From assembly GCA_902790495.1 (NCBI GenBank), contig CADASK010000004.1, forward strand, positions 1 through 57,975: a stretch of DNA of 57,975 nucleotides, written 5' to 3'. The position numbers were made by a program, and so were the translations under genes. The DNA comes from an uncultured Eubacteriales bacterium (GTDB taxonomy: Bacteria; Bacillota; Clostridia; Christensenellales; Aristaeellaceae). The notes beneath the pieces were generated by a model. It did not search any database, was not told the origin of the DNA, and saw only the letters and a list, made by a program, of their open reading frames with translations. Below, in pieces: positions 41,745 to 49,888 of the stretch. The stretch's first letter is position 1. Each line of letters starts with the position of its first letter.

Positions 41745-42137
41745 ATGAAGCAGACCAAATCCGTTGAAGATTATCTGGAAGCGATCCTCATGATCGAGGA
41801 GGAGAAGGGCATCGTGCGGTCGGTCGACGTGGCCGCCCACCTGAATTATTCCAAGCCCAGCGTGAGCATCGCCATGCACAACCTGGAGGAGGACGGCAGC
41901 ATAAAGCGCGGCGACGACGGCCGTCTGCTCCTGACCGAGCGGGGCCGCGCCATCGCCGAGCAGACCCTCGCCCGCCACCGCTTCCTCACAGGCTTCCTGG
42001 AGGACATCGGCGTGGACGCGGACGTGGCCGAGCGCGACGCCTGCGGAATGGAGCACTCCATCAGCGCGGAGACCTTCGACCACCTGCGCGAATGGTACAG
42101 CGCGCTGAAAGCGTCCGACAGCGGCGCGAAAGACTGA
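41745..42137 (+). CDS. DtxR/MntR-family metal-dependent repressor
   Basis: 130 residues: N-terminal winged helix (SVEDYLEAILMIEEEKGIVR, VAAHLNYSKPSVSIAMHNLE) and a dimerisation domain with the metal ligands ERDACGMEHSIS. It lacks the SH3-like third domain, as in MntR. Such proteins repress metal uptake genes when Fe2+ or Mn2+ is plentiful; the feo promoter at 18356 carries a fitting operator. AGAGGTG precedes the ATG. It may be co-transcribed with degV, 89 bases upstream. Confidence 0.9.
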   Translation: MKQTKSVEDYLEAILMIEEEKGIVRSVDVAAHLNYSKPSVSIAMHNLEEDGSIKRGDDGRLLLTERGRAIAEQTLARHRFLTGFLEDIGVDADVAERDACGMEHSISAETFDHLREWYSALKASDSGAKD

Positions 42138-42145
42138 GTTTCGGC

Positions 42146-42176
42146 ATCCCCGCAGCCTGTGCTGACGGGGATTTTC
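42146..42176 (+). terminator. Terminator after the DtxR-type gene
   Basis: ATCCCCG pairs with CGGGGAT around 13 bases, then TTTTC. Confidence 0.6.
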
Positions 42177-42210
42177 AAATAGGACAGGCTACCAGCCATC
42201 GGAGGCGTCT

Positions 42211-43761
42211 ATGCTGCAAACCCTGCTGCCCGAGGAAATGAAGGTCCTGGAATCGGACTACATGAAGGCCACCGGCATGCCCTCCATCCTGCTGATGGAG
42301 AAGGCCGCCCAGGCCGTCGCAGACGCCGTCGCCCGCCATGCCCCGCAGAGCGCCGCGGTGCTCTTTCTGTGCGGGCCGGGCAACAACGGCGGCGACGGCT
42401 ACGCGGCGGCGCGGCTGTGGGCCGAGCGCGGCGGCCGGGCCGCCATCTGGGAGCTGAACGGCAGCGACCACGGGGACGCGGGCACCGAGCGCTTTCTGGC
42501 GCGGCAGGCCGGCATCCCGATCCGTCTGCTGCAGGAGGAGGACACAGCGCAATCGCTGTGCCCCGCCTCCTTCGACGCCGTGGTGGACGCCCTGTTCGGC
42601 ACGGGGCTGTCCCGTCCCGTCGAGGGCGCAGCAAAGCGGCTCATCGGCAAGGTGAACCGCTCCGGTCTGCCCGTCGTCGCGGTGGACATCCCATCCGGGC
42701 TGAACGGCGCCACCGGCGAGGAGCTGGGCGGTGTCGGCGGGGCTGTCCGCGCGGCGGAGACCGTCACCTTTCACCGCCCGAAGCCCGGCCTGTACCTGCG
42801 CCAGGGCTGCGTCTGCGCGGGCCGGGTGACCGTCGCACCGATCCTCATCCCGGCGGACTGGGGCGCTGTGAAAGGCCTTTCCGTCCTCGAGGAGAAGGAT
42901 CTCGCTCAGCTGATCCCCGATCGCGCCGCCGACGCCCACAAGGGGGTCTTCGGCCGGTCGGTCCTTTTCGCGGGCAGTACCGGCATGGCGGGGGCCGCCG
43001 CCCTGTGCGCCATGGCCTGTGTCCGCGCCGGGGCCGGCCTGACCACCGTGCTGTGCAGGCGGCAGGTGCTGCCCGTGGTGCAGACCCTCTGCCCCGGCGC
43101 CACCTGCGTGCTGTTGCCGGAGGCTGAGGCAGAGGCAGATCACGGCAGTAGTCGTCTGCTGCCCGAGGCCGCCGGCATAGTGCGCAGCGTCCTCCGCGAC
43201 GCCAGCCGAGCCGCCATCGGCCCCGGCCTGGGCCAGGACGAGACGCTGCTGCCCATCCTGCGCGCGTTCCGCGAGGCCGAGTGCCCCGTCGTCTGGGACG
43301 CGGACGCCCTGAACCTGCTGGCGCTCCACGACGACACGGCATCCCTGCTGCCCCTGAAGCCCCAGGACATCGTCACCCCGCACCCCGGCGAGGCCGCGCG
43401 CCTGCTGGGCCAGAGCGTCTCTTGGGTCACCGGGCACCCGCTGGAGGCCTTGCGGGCGCTGCACCGGCGCTGCGGCTGCGCCGTGATCCTCAAGGGTGCG
43501 CGCACCCTGATGACCGTCGACGGCGAGCACTGTGCGGTCAACGCCGTCGGAGCGCCGGCCCTGGCCAAGGGCGGCAGCGGCGACATCCTGACCGGCGTCC
43601 TCGCGGGTCTGCCCCGACTCCCGAAGGGCAGCGCCCCGCGCCTGGAGGACCTGCAGGCCGCTGTGCTCGTGCACGCCCTCGCCGGGCAGCAGGCCGCGGA
43701 AACCTATGGCACCCACAGCACAGCCCCGGAGGATGTGGTGCGCTGCATCCGCGTCGGTTGA
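42211..43761 (+). CDS. nnr: Bifunctional NAD(P)H-hydrate epimerase / ADP-dependent dehydratase
   Basis: 516 residues, the usual length of the fused enzyme. Residues 1 to about 210 form the YjeF_N epimerase with GPGNNGGDGYAAARL and DALFGTGLSRPV. The rest is the ribokinase-like dehydratase with AIGPGLGQDE and GGSGDILTGVLAGL. It repairs damaged NADHX and NADPHX in the cytoplasm. GGAGG precedes the ATG. It is followed by a terminator shared with rpe on the other strand. Confidence 0.95.
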   Translation: MLQTLLPEEMKVLESDYMKATGMPSILLMEKAAQAVADAVARHAPQSAAVLFLCGPGNNGGDGYAAARLWAERGGRAAIWELNGSDHGDAGTERFLARQAGIPIRLLQEEDTAQSLCPASFDAVVDALFGTGLSRPVEGAAKRLIGKVNRSGLPVVAVDIPSGLNGATGEELGGVGGAVRAAETVTFHRPKPGLYLRQGCVCAGRVTVAPILIPADWGAVKGLSVLEEKDLAQLIPDRAADAHKGVFGRSVLFAGSTGMAGAAALCAMACVRAGAGLTTVLCRRQVLPVVQTLCPGATCVLLPEAEAEADHGSSRLLPEAAGIVRSVLRDASRAAIGPGLGQDETLLPILRAFREAECPVVWDADALNLLALHDDTASLLPLKPQDIVTPHPGEAARLLGQSVSWVTGHPLEALRALHRRCGCAVILKGARTLMTVDGEHCAVNAVGAPALAKGGSGDILTGVLAGLPRLPKGSAPRLEDLQAAVLVHALAGQQAAETYGTHSTAPEDVVRCIRVG

Positions 43762-43783
43762 ACAGCCTCCTCATCGGCATATG

Positions 43784-43814
43784 AAAAGCGGCAGAGCGAG
43801 TCTGCCGCTTTTTG
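43784..43814. terminator. Bidirectional terminator between nnr and rpe
   Basis: AAAGCGGCAGA/TCTGCCGCTTT around GCGAG, with T and A runs on the two sides. Confidence 0.9.
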
Positions 43815-43826
43815 CGTATCTCATTT

Positions 43827-44465
43827 TTACAGCCCATGCGCTTCCCGCACCAGGGCGGCGGGATCCTCCGCGCGGAAGAAGGCCGTGCCCATCACCGCGA
43901 CATCCAGGCCGTGGGCGGCCAGAGCGGGCAGGTTGGCCGCGTTCACGCCGCCGTCCACCTGCAGCAGGCCCTTGAAGCCCATGCGGCGCAGCGCGGTCAG
44001 CTTCTCCATCTGCTCCGCCATGAAGGATTGGCCGCCGAAGCCCGGCTCCACTGTCATCACCAGCGCCAGGTCGCACGCATCCAGGTAGGGCGCGAAGGCC
44101 TCCGCGGGCGTACCGGGCTTCACGGAGAGGCCGGCCTTGCAGCCGAGGCTGTGGATCGTCCGCAGCGCCTCGCCCACGTCGCCCGGGATCTCCACGTGGA
44201 TCGTGATGCGCGCCGCCCCGGCCTTCGCGAAGGTGGCCAGGTACTTCTCGGGGTTGTCCAGCATCAGGTGCACGTCCAGCGGCAGCTCCGGAAAGCGCCG
44301 GTGCACCGCCTTGCACAGATCGGGCCCAAAGGAAAGGTTCGGCACAAAATGGCCGTCCATCACGTCAAAATGCAGCCAGTCGCAGCCGCTCTCTACGGCG
44401 CGGGCGATGTCCCGCTCCATGTTGAGCGCATCCGCGGCCAGGATCGAAGGCGCCACCTTAATCAT
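43827..44465 (-). CDS. rpe: Ribulose-phosphate 3-epimerase
   Basis: 212 residues, TIM barrel. Signatures are APSILAADALNMERD, LHFDVMDGHFVPNLSFGP (metal His and Asp), HLMLDNPEKY, MTVEPGFGGQSF and QVDGGVN. It interconverts ribulose 5-phosphate and xylulose 5-phosphate. Its start overlaps the rsgA stop by eight bases. Last gene of the priA-rpe operon. Confidence 0.97.
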   Translation of the reverse strand: MIKVAPSILAADALNMERDIARAVESGCDWLHFDVMDGHFVPNLSFGPDLCKAVHRRFPELPLDVHLMLDNPEKYLATFAKAGAARITIHVEIPGDVGEALRTIHSLGCKAGLSVKPGTPAEAFAPYLDACDLALVMTVEPGFGGQSFMAEQMEKLTALRRMGFKGLLQVDGGVNAANLPALAAHGLDVAVMGTAFFRAEDPAALVREAHGL

Positions 44466-45360
44466 ATCGATTCCTCCATGTCTCCCTCACCTCGCCGAGC
44501 AGCGCACGGTAGCGCGCCCAGCGCTTCGGGTGAATCTCACCATCCCGGACGGCCGCCCGCACCGCGCAGTCCGGCTCCGCGTCGTGATAGCACGGCTGAA
44601 AACGGCATTTCCCCTCCAGCGGCGCGAACTCCGGATAGGCCTCCTTCAGCTTCACCGGGTCCATCACCTCGCCGAACTCCAGCAGGGAAAAGCCCGCCGT
44701 GTCCATCACCCGCAGCCCGTCCACGCACAGCAGCTCCGCCTTGCGGGTGGTATTTTTGCCACGGCTGATCTTCCGGCTGATCTCGCCGGTCTCCAGCTCG
44801 GTGCCCAGCAGGCGGTTGAGCAGGGTGCTCTTGCCGACGCCGCTCTGGCCCGTGAGGCAGCAGACCTCCCCGCGCATCAGCGCGCGCACGGCCTCCACGC
44901 CCTCGCCGGTCTGGCCGGAGACCGCCAGCACCGGGCAGTCGGCGGAGGCGTATTCCTCCCGCAGCCGCTCCGCCAGCGAGGCGTCCAGATCGCACTTGGT
45001 CACCAGCAGGGCCACGCGGATCTCCTGCATGCGGCACATGGCCATCATGCGGTCCGCCAGCACGAGATCCGGCTCAGGCTCCGGCGCCACCACGATCAGC
45101 ATCAGCGACACGTTGGCCACCGGCGGGCGGATGAAGCCCGAGCGCCTCGGGCCGATGTCCTCCAGCCAGCCGTCCTCCTCCTCGCCCCCGCCGGGCACGA
45201 AGAAGGCCTCGTCGCCGGCCAGAGGGGTCAGGCGGCGGTGGCGGAAGTTTTTCTTGCAGCGGAGGGTGTAGGTGGCTCCGTCGTCGCCGAGGATGGTGTA
45301 GAAGCTGCCGACGCCGCGGAGGATGACTCCGTGGAGGCGGGTATCATTGATCTCAGACGT
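44458..45360 (-). CDS. rsgA: Ribosome small-subunit biogenesis GTPase RsgA
   Basis: About 300 residues. An OB-fold (LHGVILRGVGSFYTIL) is followed by a circularly permuted GTPase: G4 VTKCDLD comes before the P-loop GQSGVGKSTLLN and DTAGFSLLEFG. The C-terminal zinc knuckle is CRFQPCYHDAEPDC. RsgA helps mature the 30S subunit. The start is odd: no in-frame ATG, GTG or TTG lies near the strong AAGGAGG at 45368-45374; seven bases after it is ACG (45360), which I give as the start. The nearest in-frame ATG (45471) is inside the palindromic repeat. One extra C in the CCC about 30 bases downstream would put a nearby ATG in frame. Confidence 0.9.
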   Translation of the reverse strand, partial: TSEINDTRLHGVILRGVGSFYTILGDDGATYTLRCKKNFRHRRLTPLAGDEAFFVPGGGEEEDGWLEDIGPRRSGFIRPPVANVSLMLIVVAPEPEPDLVLADRMMAMCRMQEIRVALLVTKCDLDASLAERLREEYASADCPVLAVSGQTGEGVEAVRALMRGEVCCLTGQSGVGKSTLLNRLLGTELETGEISRKISRGKNTTRKAELLCVDGLRVMDTAGFSLLEFGEVMDPVKLKEAYPEFAPLEGKCRFQPCYHDAEPDCAVRAAVRDGEIHPKRWARYRALLGEVRETWRNRYD

Positions 45361-45388
45361 AGGTCTGCCTCCTTCGCTGATTTTGTGC

Positions 45389-45511
45389 GTTCCGCGCCCA
45401 AGGGCGCGGGCAGGGGGCTTTGCGATCGGTCCGGGGCTGCCGCCCGCTCTCCGCTGAGAACGCCATAACATGGCGTTTTCCGGGCGCTCCGAGCCCCCTG
45501 CACCCCTTCGC
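45389..45511 (+). repeat. Palindromic repeat, long form (copy 7)
   Basis: GCAGGGGGCT/AGCCCCCTGC outer stem and AACGCCAT-AAC-ATGGCGTT inner hairpin. The 5' hairpin loop differs (CCGCGCCCAAGGGCGCGG). It lies between prkC and rsgA. Confidence 0.9.
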
Positions 45512-45550
45512 CCGCCGCCTTTAATAGCAGAAGAAAAGGGGTTTTATCTT

Positions 45551-45594
45551 GGCTCTCCCTCTGGGAGAGCTGTCACCGCAGGTGACTGAGAGGG
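45551..45594 (+). repeat. Tandem hairpin element next to the palindromic repeat
   Basis: GCTCTCCC-TCT-GGGAGAGC followed by GTCACC-GCA-GGTGAC and TGAGAGGGC. A similar pattern is common between genes in other gut Clostridia (recalled, not searched). It directly abuts repeat copy 8. Confidence 0.55.
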
Positions 45595-45649
45595 CCGCGC
45601 CTGCGGGCGCGGGGCAGGGGCTTTGCGATCGCCCCTGACAACCCTTCGC
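45594..45649 (+). repeat. Palindromic repeat, short form (copy 8)
   Basis: CCGCGCC/GGCGCGG hairpin, CAGGGGC-TTTGCGATC-GCCCCTG and the tail ACCCTTCGC. Between prkC and rsgA. Confidence 0.85.
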
Positions 45650-45682
45650 AGCACCCTTTTTCAGCAGGTTGCGCATCAAGTT

Positions 45683-47614
45683 TCAGTCGATCTTCACTTC
45701 GCTCTGATACTTGTACTCATCGTTGATGTACACCCGATAGACATAGGTGCCGCCCTGAGGCGTCATCAGGGTGACCTTCGGGTGGCGGGTCGCGTCTGCG
45801 GTGTACTCGCCCTGGTAGGCGGTGACCTCCGCGCCGGCGACCACCAGCGCCACGCGCACGACCGAGAGGCTCTCGCTCTGCTGCAGGTCCAGCACCACCT
45901 CCGCCGTGTGCATCAGCGAGGGCACCTGGTGCACCGAGAGCGAGATGACCGTGGCCTGCATGACCTGCCGGCCCGCCTCGATGGACTGGGCGGCCACGCG
46001 TCCGTGCAGGGTCACGTCCTCGGTGGAGATGTACTGCACCGAGGGGCTCACCGTCAGCCCGGACTCCGTCAGCAGCTGCTGGGCCTCCTCCAGGGGCAGG
46101 TCGATCACCTTGGGCACGGTGGCCGCGCCGCCGGAGACCGTCACCTGCAGGATGGAGGCGTTAGCGTCCACCACCGTGCCGGCCTCGGGGGCCTGGGAGA
46201 GCACGAAGCCCTCCTGGACGTCCACGGAGACCACGCGCTCCACCACCGTCAGCGCCAGGTCGACGGCCTTCGCCGCGGCGATGGCGTCCGTCGTGGTCAG
46301 GCCCACCACGGAGGGCACATACTTGGTCGTCGGGCCGATGGACATGGTCAGCACCACGGTGGCGCCCTTCTTCAGCGTCATGCCTTCGCCGGGGGCCTGC
46401 TGGACGATGGTGTCCTTGGGCAGGTCCGTGTTCACCTCCACGAAGGTCACGTTGAGGCCCGCCTTGGCCGCGGCCTTCTCGGCGGAGGCCTTGTCCATGG
46501 AGACGAAATCCGGCACCTCGGTGGAGTTGACCACCCGGTCATAGATCGCGTTGCCGCCGGCCCACAGGCCATAGAACACCGCAGCCGCCACCAGCAGGGT
46601 GGCCGCCCACCAGATGTAGTTGATGCGGCGGCGCTTCTTTTTGCCCTTGCGCACGCCGGTGCGCTGACCGGTAGCCCCGGCGGCCTGGGCGGTCTGGCCC
46701 GGGTTCTGGAAGGTCTGAGCCATCTCGGGGATGGGCAGCATGCCCGTGGTCTCAGGCCCCATCGGGTCGGCGGGATGGGTTCGCATCATGTCCGTGCGGC
46801 CGTCGATGGCCATGCGCAGATCCGCGGCCATGTCCCGGGCGCTCTGGTAGCGGTACTTGGGATCCTTGCTCATGGCCACCATGCACACGTGGATGATGGA
46901 GGCCGGCACCTCGGGCGCAATGCTCTCGATCGGCTGGGGCTGACTGTGGATGTGCTGCATGGCGATGGCGACCTGCGTGTCGCCGTCGAAGGGCACGCGG
47001 CCCGTCAGCATCTCATAGAGGGTGACGCCCACGGAATAGATGTCGCTGCGTGCGTCCACGCTGGCGCCGCTGGCCTGCTCCGGGCTGAAATAGTGCACGG
47101 AGCCCATGACGATGTCGCCGCGGGTGATGGTCGAGGAATCCGCCATGCGGGCGATGCCGAAGTCGGCCACCTTGATCAGGCCGTCCGCGTTGACGAGGAT
47201 GTTCTGGGGCTTGATGTCCCGGTGGATGATGCCGTTGCTGTGCGCGTGCTGCAGGGCGGAGAGGATGCGGATGGTGATCTGGGCGGCAACGTCCGGGCTG
47301 ATCCGCCCGCGCTCCTGGATCACCTGCTTGAGCGTCTTGCCCTGCACGTACTCCATCACCAGGTAGCGGTTCTCACCGTCCATGCCCACGTCCAGCAGGT
47401 TGACGATGTTGTGGTGGGTCATCTTGGCCGCGGCCTCGGCCTCGCGCTGGAAACGGCTGACATAGTCCGTGTCCTGGGCCAGGTCGGGCCTGAGCACCTT
47501 GACCGCCACGCTGTGGCCTGTGCGCTGGTCAATCGCGCGGTAGACGATCGCCATGCCGCCCACGCCGATCTGCTCGACCAGCGTATAGCGGTCGGCTAAC
47601 ACTTTTTCACGCAT
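45683..47614 (-). CDS. prkC: PASTA-domain serine/threonine protein kinase
   Basis: 643 residues. Kinase domain about 1-270 with the Gly loop IGVGGMAIVY, catalytic Lys39, HRDIKPQN (Asp133) and DFG (Asp151). After a basic juxtamembrane part comes one span (YIWWAATLLVAAAVFYGLWA, about 325-345), then three extracellular PASTA domains (starting VPDFVSMDKASAE, VPSVVGLTTTDAI, VPKVIDLPLEEAQ) and a C-terminal beta-rich end. The kinase senses cell-wall fragments and phosphorylates growth and translation factors. GGAGG precedes the ATG at 47614, which overlaps the phosphatase gene by eight bases. Confidence 0.97.
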   Translation of the reverse strand: MREKVLADRYTLVEQIGVGGMAIVYRAIDQRTGHSVAVKVLRPDLAQDTDYVSRFQREAEAAAKMTHHNIVNLLDVGMDGENRYLVMEYVQGKTLKQVIQERGRISPDVAAQITIRILSALQHAHSNGIIHRDIKPQNILVNADGLIKVADFGIARMADSSTITRGDIVMGSVHYFSPEQASGASVDARSDIYSVGVTLYEMLTGRVPFDGDTQVAIAMQHIHSQPQPIESIAPEVPASIIHVCMVAMSKDPKYRYQSARDMAADLRMAIDGRTDMMRTHPADPMGPETTGMLPIPEMAQTFQNPGQTAQAAGATGQRTGVRKGKKKRRRINYIWWAATLLVAAAVFYGLWAGGNAIYDRVVNSTEVPDFVSMDKASAEKAAAKAGLNVTFVEVNTDLPKDTIVQQAPGEGMTLKKGATVVLTMSIGPTTKYVPSVVGLTTTDAIAAAKAVDLALTVVERVVSVDVQEGFVLSQAPEAGTVVDANASILQVTVSGGAATVPKVIDLPLEEAQQLLTESGLTVSPSVQYISTEDVTLHGRVAAQSIEAGRQVMQATVISLSVHQVPSLMHTAEVVLDLQQSESLSVVRVALVVAGAEVTAYQGEYTADATRHPKVTLMTPQGGTYVYRVYINDEYKYQSEVKID

Positions 47615-48572
47615 GGCCGCCCTCCTGATCCAGCAGCAGCACAAGGCTGACGTTGTCCCGTCCGCCGGCGTCCAGCGCGGCCTCCAGCAGCCTCTGCGCC
47701 TTGTTTTCCAGGGAAGCGCTCTCGTCCGTGAGGATGGCCCGCATCTCGTCGTCGCTGACCATGCCGTGCAGGCCGTCGGAGCAGATCAGCCACAGATCGC
47801 CCTTCTCCCGCGGGAAGTGCAGCATGTCGATGTCCACGCCCTGGTCGGTGCCCACGGCGCGGGTGATCACGTTACGCATCGGATGCACATGGGCCTGCTC
47901 CCGGGTCAGCGCGCCGGCGCGCACCATCTCCATCACCAGGGAGTGGTCGTCGGTCATCTGCTGCAGCTCGCCGCCGCGCAGCCGGTAGCAGCGGCTGTCC
48001 CCCACGTGGGCGATCAGCGCCTCCACATCGCCAAGCCAGAGCACGGTCAGGGTGGTGCCCATGCCGCGCAGGTGCTCGTCCTCCTCGGATTTGAGGAAGA
48101 CCCGGCGGTTGACCGCCTCCACGCCCGTGCGCAGGGCAGCGGCGTCCGGCTCCTTGTCCCGCAGCAGGGCGATCAGGCCGTCCCGCACGATGGCGGAGGC
48201 CGTCTCGCCGCCCAGGTGTCCGCCCATGCCGTCCGCAACGCCCGCCAGCCGTCCCGCGAGGATCACGGCGTCCTGGTTGTTCGCGCGCACCTTGCCCACG
48301 TCCGTGCGGCTGGCCGTGAGGAAGGGAGCCTCCGGATCATCCGCAGGCTGGGCTTCCCGGGCTTGATCCGCCTCCGCCTTCGCGGTCTCGGGCGTCTCCG
48401 CGGCCGTATCGCAGGGCGCAGCGGGTGCGTCCTGGGCAGGCGGGATCTCCGTCGCCGAAGCGGCGGACGGGTCCGCCGGGGTTTGGGCCTCGGCGGTCTC
48501 CTCCGGCTGGCTGAAGTCCTTCATGCGCTCTGAGCTTTCGCGGGAAAAATGAAAGCGATGCTTCTTCATGGT
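47607..48572 (-). CDS. prpC: PP2C-type protein phosphatase with acidic N-terminal extension
   Basis: 321 residues. The PP2C domain begins near residue 85 (SRTDVGKVRANNQDAVI) with metal motifs GVADGMGGHLGGE, HVGDSRCYRL, CSDGLHGMVSD and GRDNVSLVLL. It reverses phosphorylation by the adjacent PASTA kinase. Ahead of it lies an 80-residue stretch rich in Ala, Glu, Pro and Thr, which the usual PrpC of about 245-255 residues lacks. The ATG at 48572 follows GGAGACACACC. Codon use in the extension matches the rest, so I take it as translated. Confidence 0.93.
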   Translation of the reverse strand, partial: TMKKHRFHFSRESSERMKDFSQPEETAEAQTPADPSAASATEIPPAQDAPAAPCDTAAETPETAKAEADQAREAQPADDPEAPFLTASRTDVGKVRANNQDAVILAGRLAGVADGMGGHLGGETASAIVRDGLIALLRDKEPDAAALRTGVEAVNRRVFLKSEEDEHLRGMGTTLTVLWLGDVEALIAHVGDSRCYRLRGGELQQMTDDHSLVMEMVRAGALTREQAHVHPMRNVITRAVGTDQGVDIDMLHFPREKGDLWLICSDGLHGMVSDDEMRAILTDESASLENKAQRLLEAALDAGGRDNVSLVLLLDQEGGHA

Positions 48573-48665
48573 GTGTCTCCGATCGTTGGTGGGAAATAGC
48601 GCTTGCATAAGCGGCAAACTTCTTGTTTTGATGCTTCTATAATCGTCCGCATCAAAAGGATGCTG

Positions 48666-48724
48666 GCGAAGGGGTGCAGGGGGCGATCGCAAAGCCCCCT
48701 GCCCGCGCCCGCAGGCGCGGAACC
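48666..48724 (-). repeat. Palindromic repeat, short form (copy 9)
   Basis: On the minus strand: CCGCGCC-TGCG-GGCGCGG, GCAGGGGGC-TTTGCGATC-GCCCCCTGC, CCCCTTCGC. It faces copy 10, 17 bases away. Confidence 0.9.
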
Positions 48725-48741
48725 CTGCTTTATGCAGAAGA

Positions 48742-48799
48742 TTTCGCCGCCTGCGGCGGCGACCAAAGGGCTTTGCGATCACCCTTTGGAAACCTTCGC
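48742..48799 (+). repeat. Palindromic repeat, short form (copy 10)
   Basis: The first hairpin is TCGCCGCC-TGC-GGCGGCGA, changed on both sides compared with CCGCGCC/GGCGCGG. The second is CCAAAGGG(C)/CCCTTTGG around TTTGCGATC, then AAACCTTCGC. Between rlmN and prpC. Confidence 0.85.
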
Positions 48800-48823
48800 A
48801 GCTCCGATTATCTCATGATAACG

Positions 48824-49888
48824 TCAGGTATCCATCTGCTGCTGGATGGTTCTGCGGCGAAGCTGGCCGCAGGCGCCCTCGATGTCGTCGCCCATCTCGC
48901 GGCGGCGCGTCGCGGAGATGTGGCGGGCCTCCAGCACGCGCAGGAAGCGGCGCACGGTCTCCTCGCTCACGCCCTGCAGGCCGCGCTCCGGCACGCTGTT
49001 GAGCGGGATCAGGTTCACATGGCACTGCATGCCGCGCAGCACGTGGGCCAGCTCCTCGGCGTCCCGCTCCGAGCTGTTGAAGCCCTCGGTCATGGCGTAC
49101 TCAAAGATGACCCGGCGTCCAGTCTTCCCGATGTAATACCGGCAGGCGTCCAGCACGTCCTCCATGGGGTAGGTGTTGGCGATGGGCATCAGCTGGCGGC
49201 GGATGCGGTCGTTGGGCGCGTGCAGGGAGACGCAGAGCGTCACCGGCAGGCCCTCCTCCGCGAAGCGCCGCATCCTGGGCACCAGGCCGCAGGTGGAGAG
49301 GCTGACCCCCCGCAGGCTGATCGGCGTGCCCTCCTCCTCGCGCAGCAGGCGCAGGAAGCGCACCACCTCGTCATAGTTGTCCAGCGGCTCGCCGCTGCCC
49401 ATGAGCACCACGTTGTGCACGCGCTTTTTCTCGTCGGGATCGCCGCCCTCCTCCTGGGACAGGTAGCGGTTGGCGGCGATGATCTCCCCCAGCATCTCCC
49501 CGGCGGTCAGGTTCCGCACGCAGCCCTCGAGGGTGCTGGCGCAGAAGGCGCAGCCCATCCGGCAGCCCACCTGGGTGGAGATGCACAGGGTGTCCCCGTG
49601 GTGGTAGCGCATCAGCACGCCCTCCACACAGTTGCCGTCCCGCAGACCGAAGAGGAACTTGACCGTGTCGTCAATGGCGGAGCGGCGCTGCTGCAGGATG
49701 CGCACAGGCTGCACCACCGCCTCAGCGCTCAGCTTTTCGCGCAGGGCCTTGGGGAGGTTCGTCATCTCCTCCCAATCCGCGCCGCGGTGCATCCAGCCGA
49801 AGATCTGCCCCGCGCGGAAGCCGGGCAGCCCCTGCTCCCCGCACCAGGCCTTCACTTCAGCCAGCGTCATGCCCGTCAGCTCTGTCAT
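48824..49888 (-). CDS. rlmN: Dual-specificity RNA methyltransferase RlmN
   Basis: 354 residues. The radical-SAM motif is QVGCRMGCAFCAS (CxxxCxxC); later GSGEPLDNYD, LSTCGLVPRM and ISLHAPND-like VSLHAPNDRIR segments, and the C-terminal catalytic Cys region. It methylates C2 of A2503 in 23S rRNA and A37 in some tRNAs. The ATG follows GGAGGAAGCGCGT and overlaps the rsmB stop (ATGA). Confidence 0.97.
   Translation of the reverse strand: MTELTGMTLAEVKAWCGEQGLPGFRAGQIFGWMHRGADWEEMTNLPKALREKLSAEAVVQPVRILQQRRSAIDDTVKFLFGLRDGNCVEGVLMRYHHGDTLCISTQVGCRMGCAFCASTLEGCVRNLTAGEMLGEIIAANRYLSQEEGGDPDEKKRVHNVVLMGSGEPLDNYDEVVRFLRLLREEEGTPISLRGVSLSTCGLVPRMRRFAEEGLPVTLCVSLHAPNDRIRRQLMPIANTYPMEDVLDACRYYIGKTGRRVIFEYAMTEGFNSSERDAEELAHVLRGMQCHVNLIPLNSVPERGLQGVSEETVRRFLRVLEARHISATRRREMGDDIEGACGQLRRRTIQQQMDT

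Noticed and set aside
45389-45471. rsgA start at the ATG inside the repeat
   Set aside because: The resulting 37-residue leader would be translated repeat sequence, has no ribosome binding site, and the strong site at 45368-45374 lies after it.
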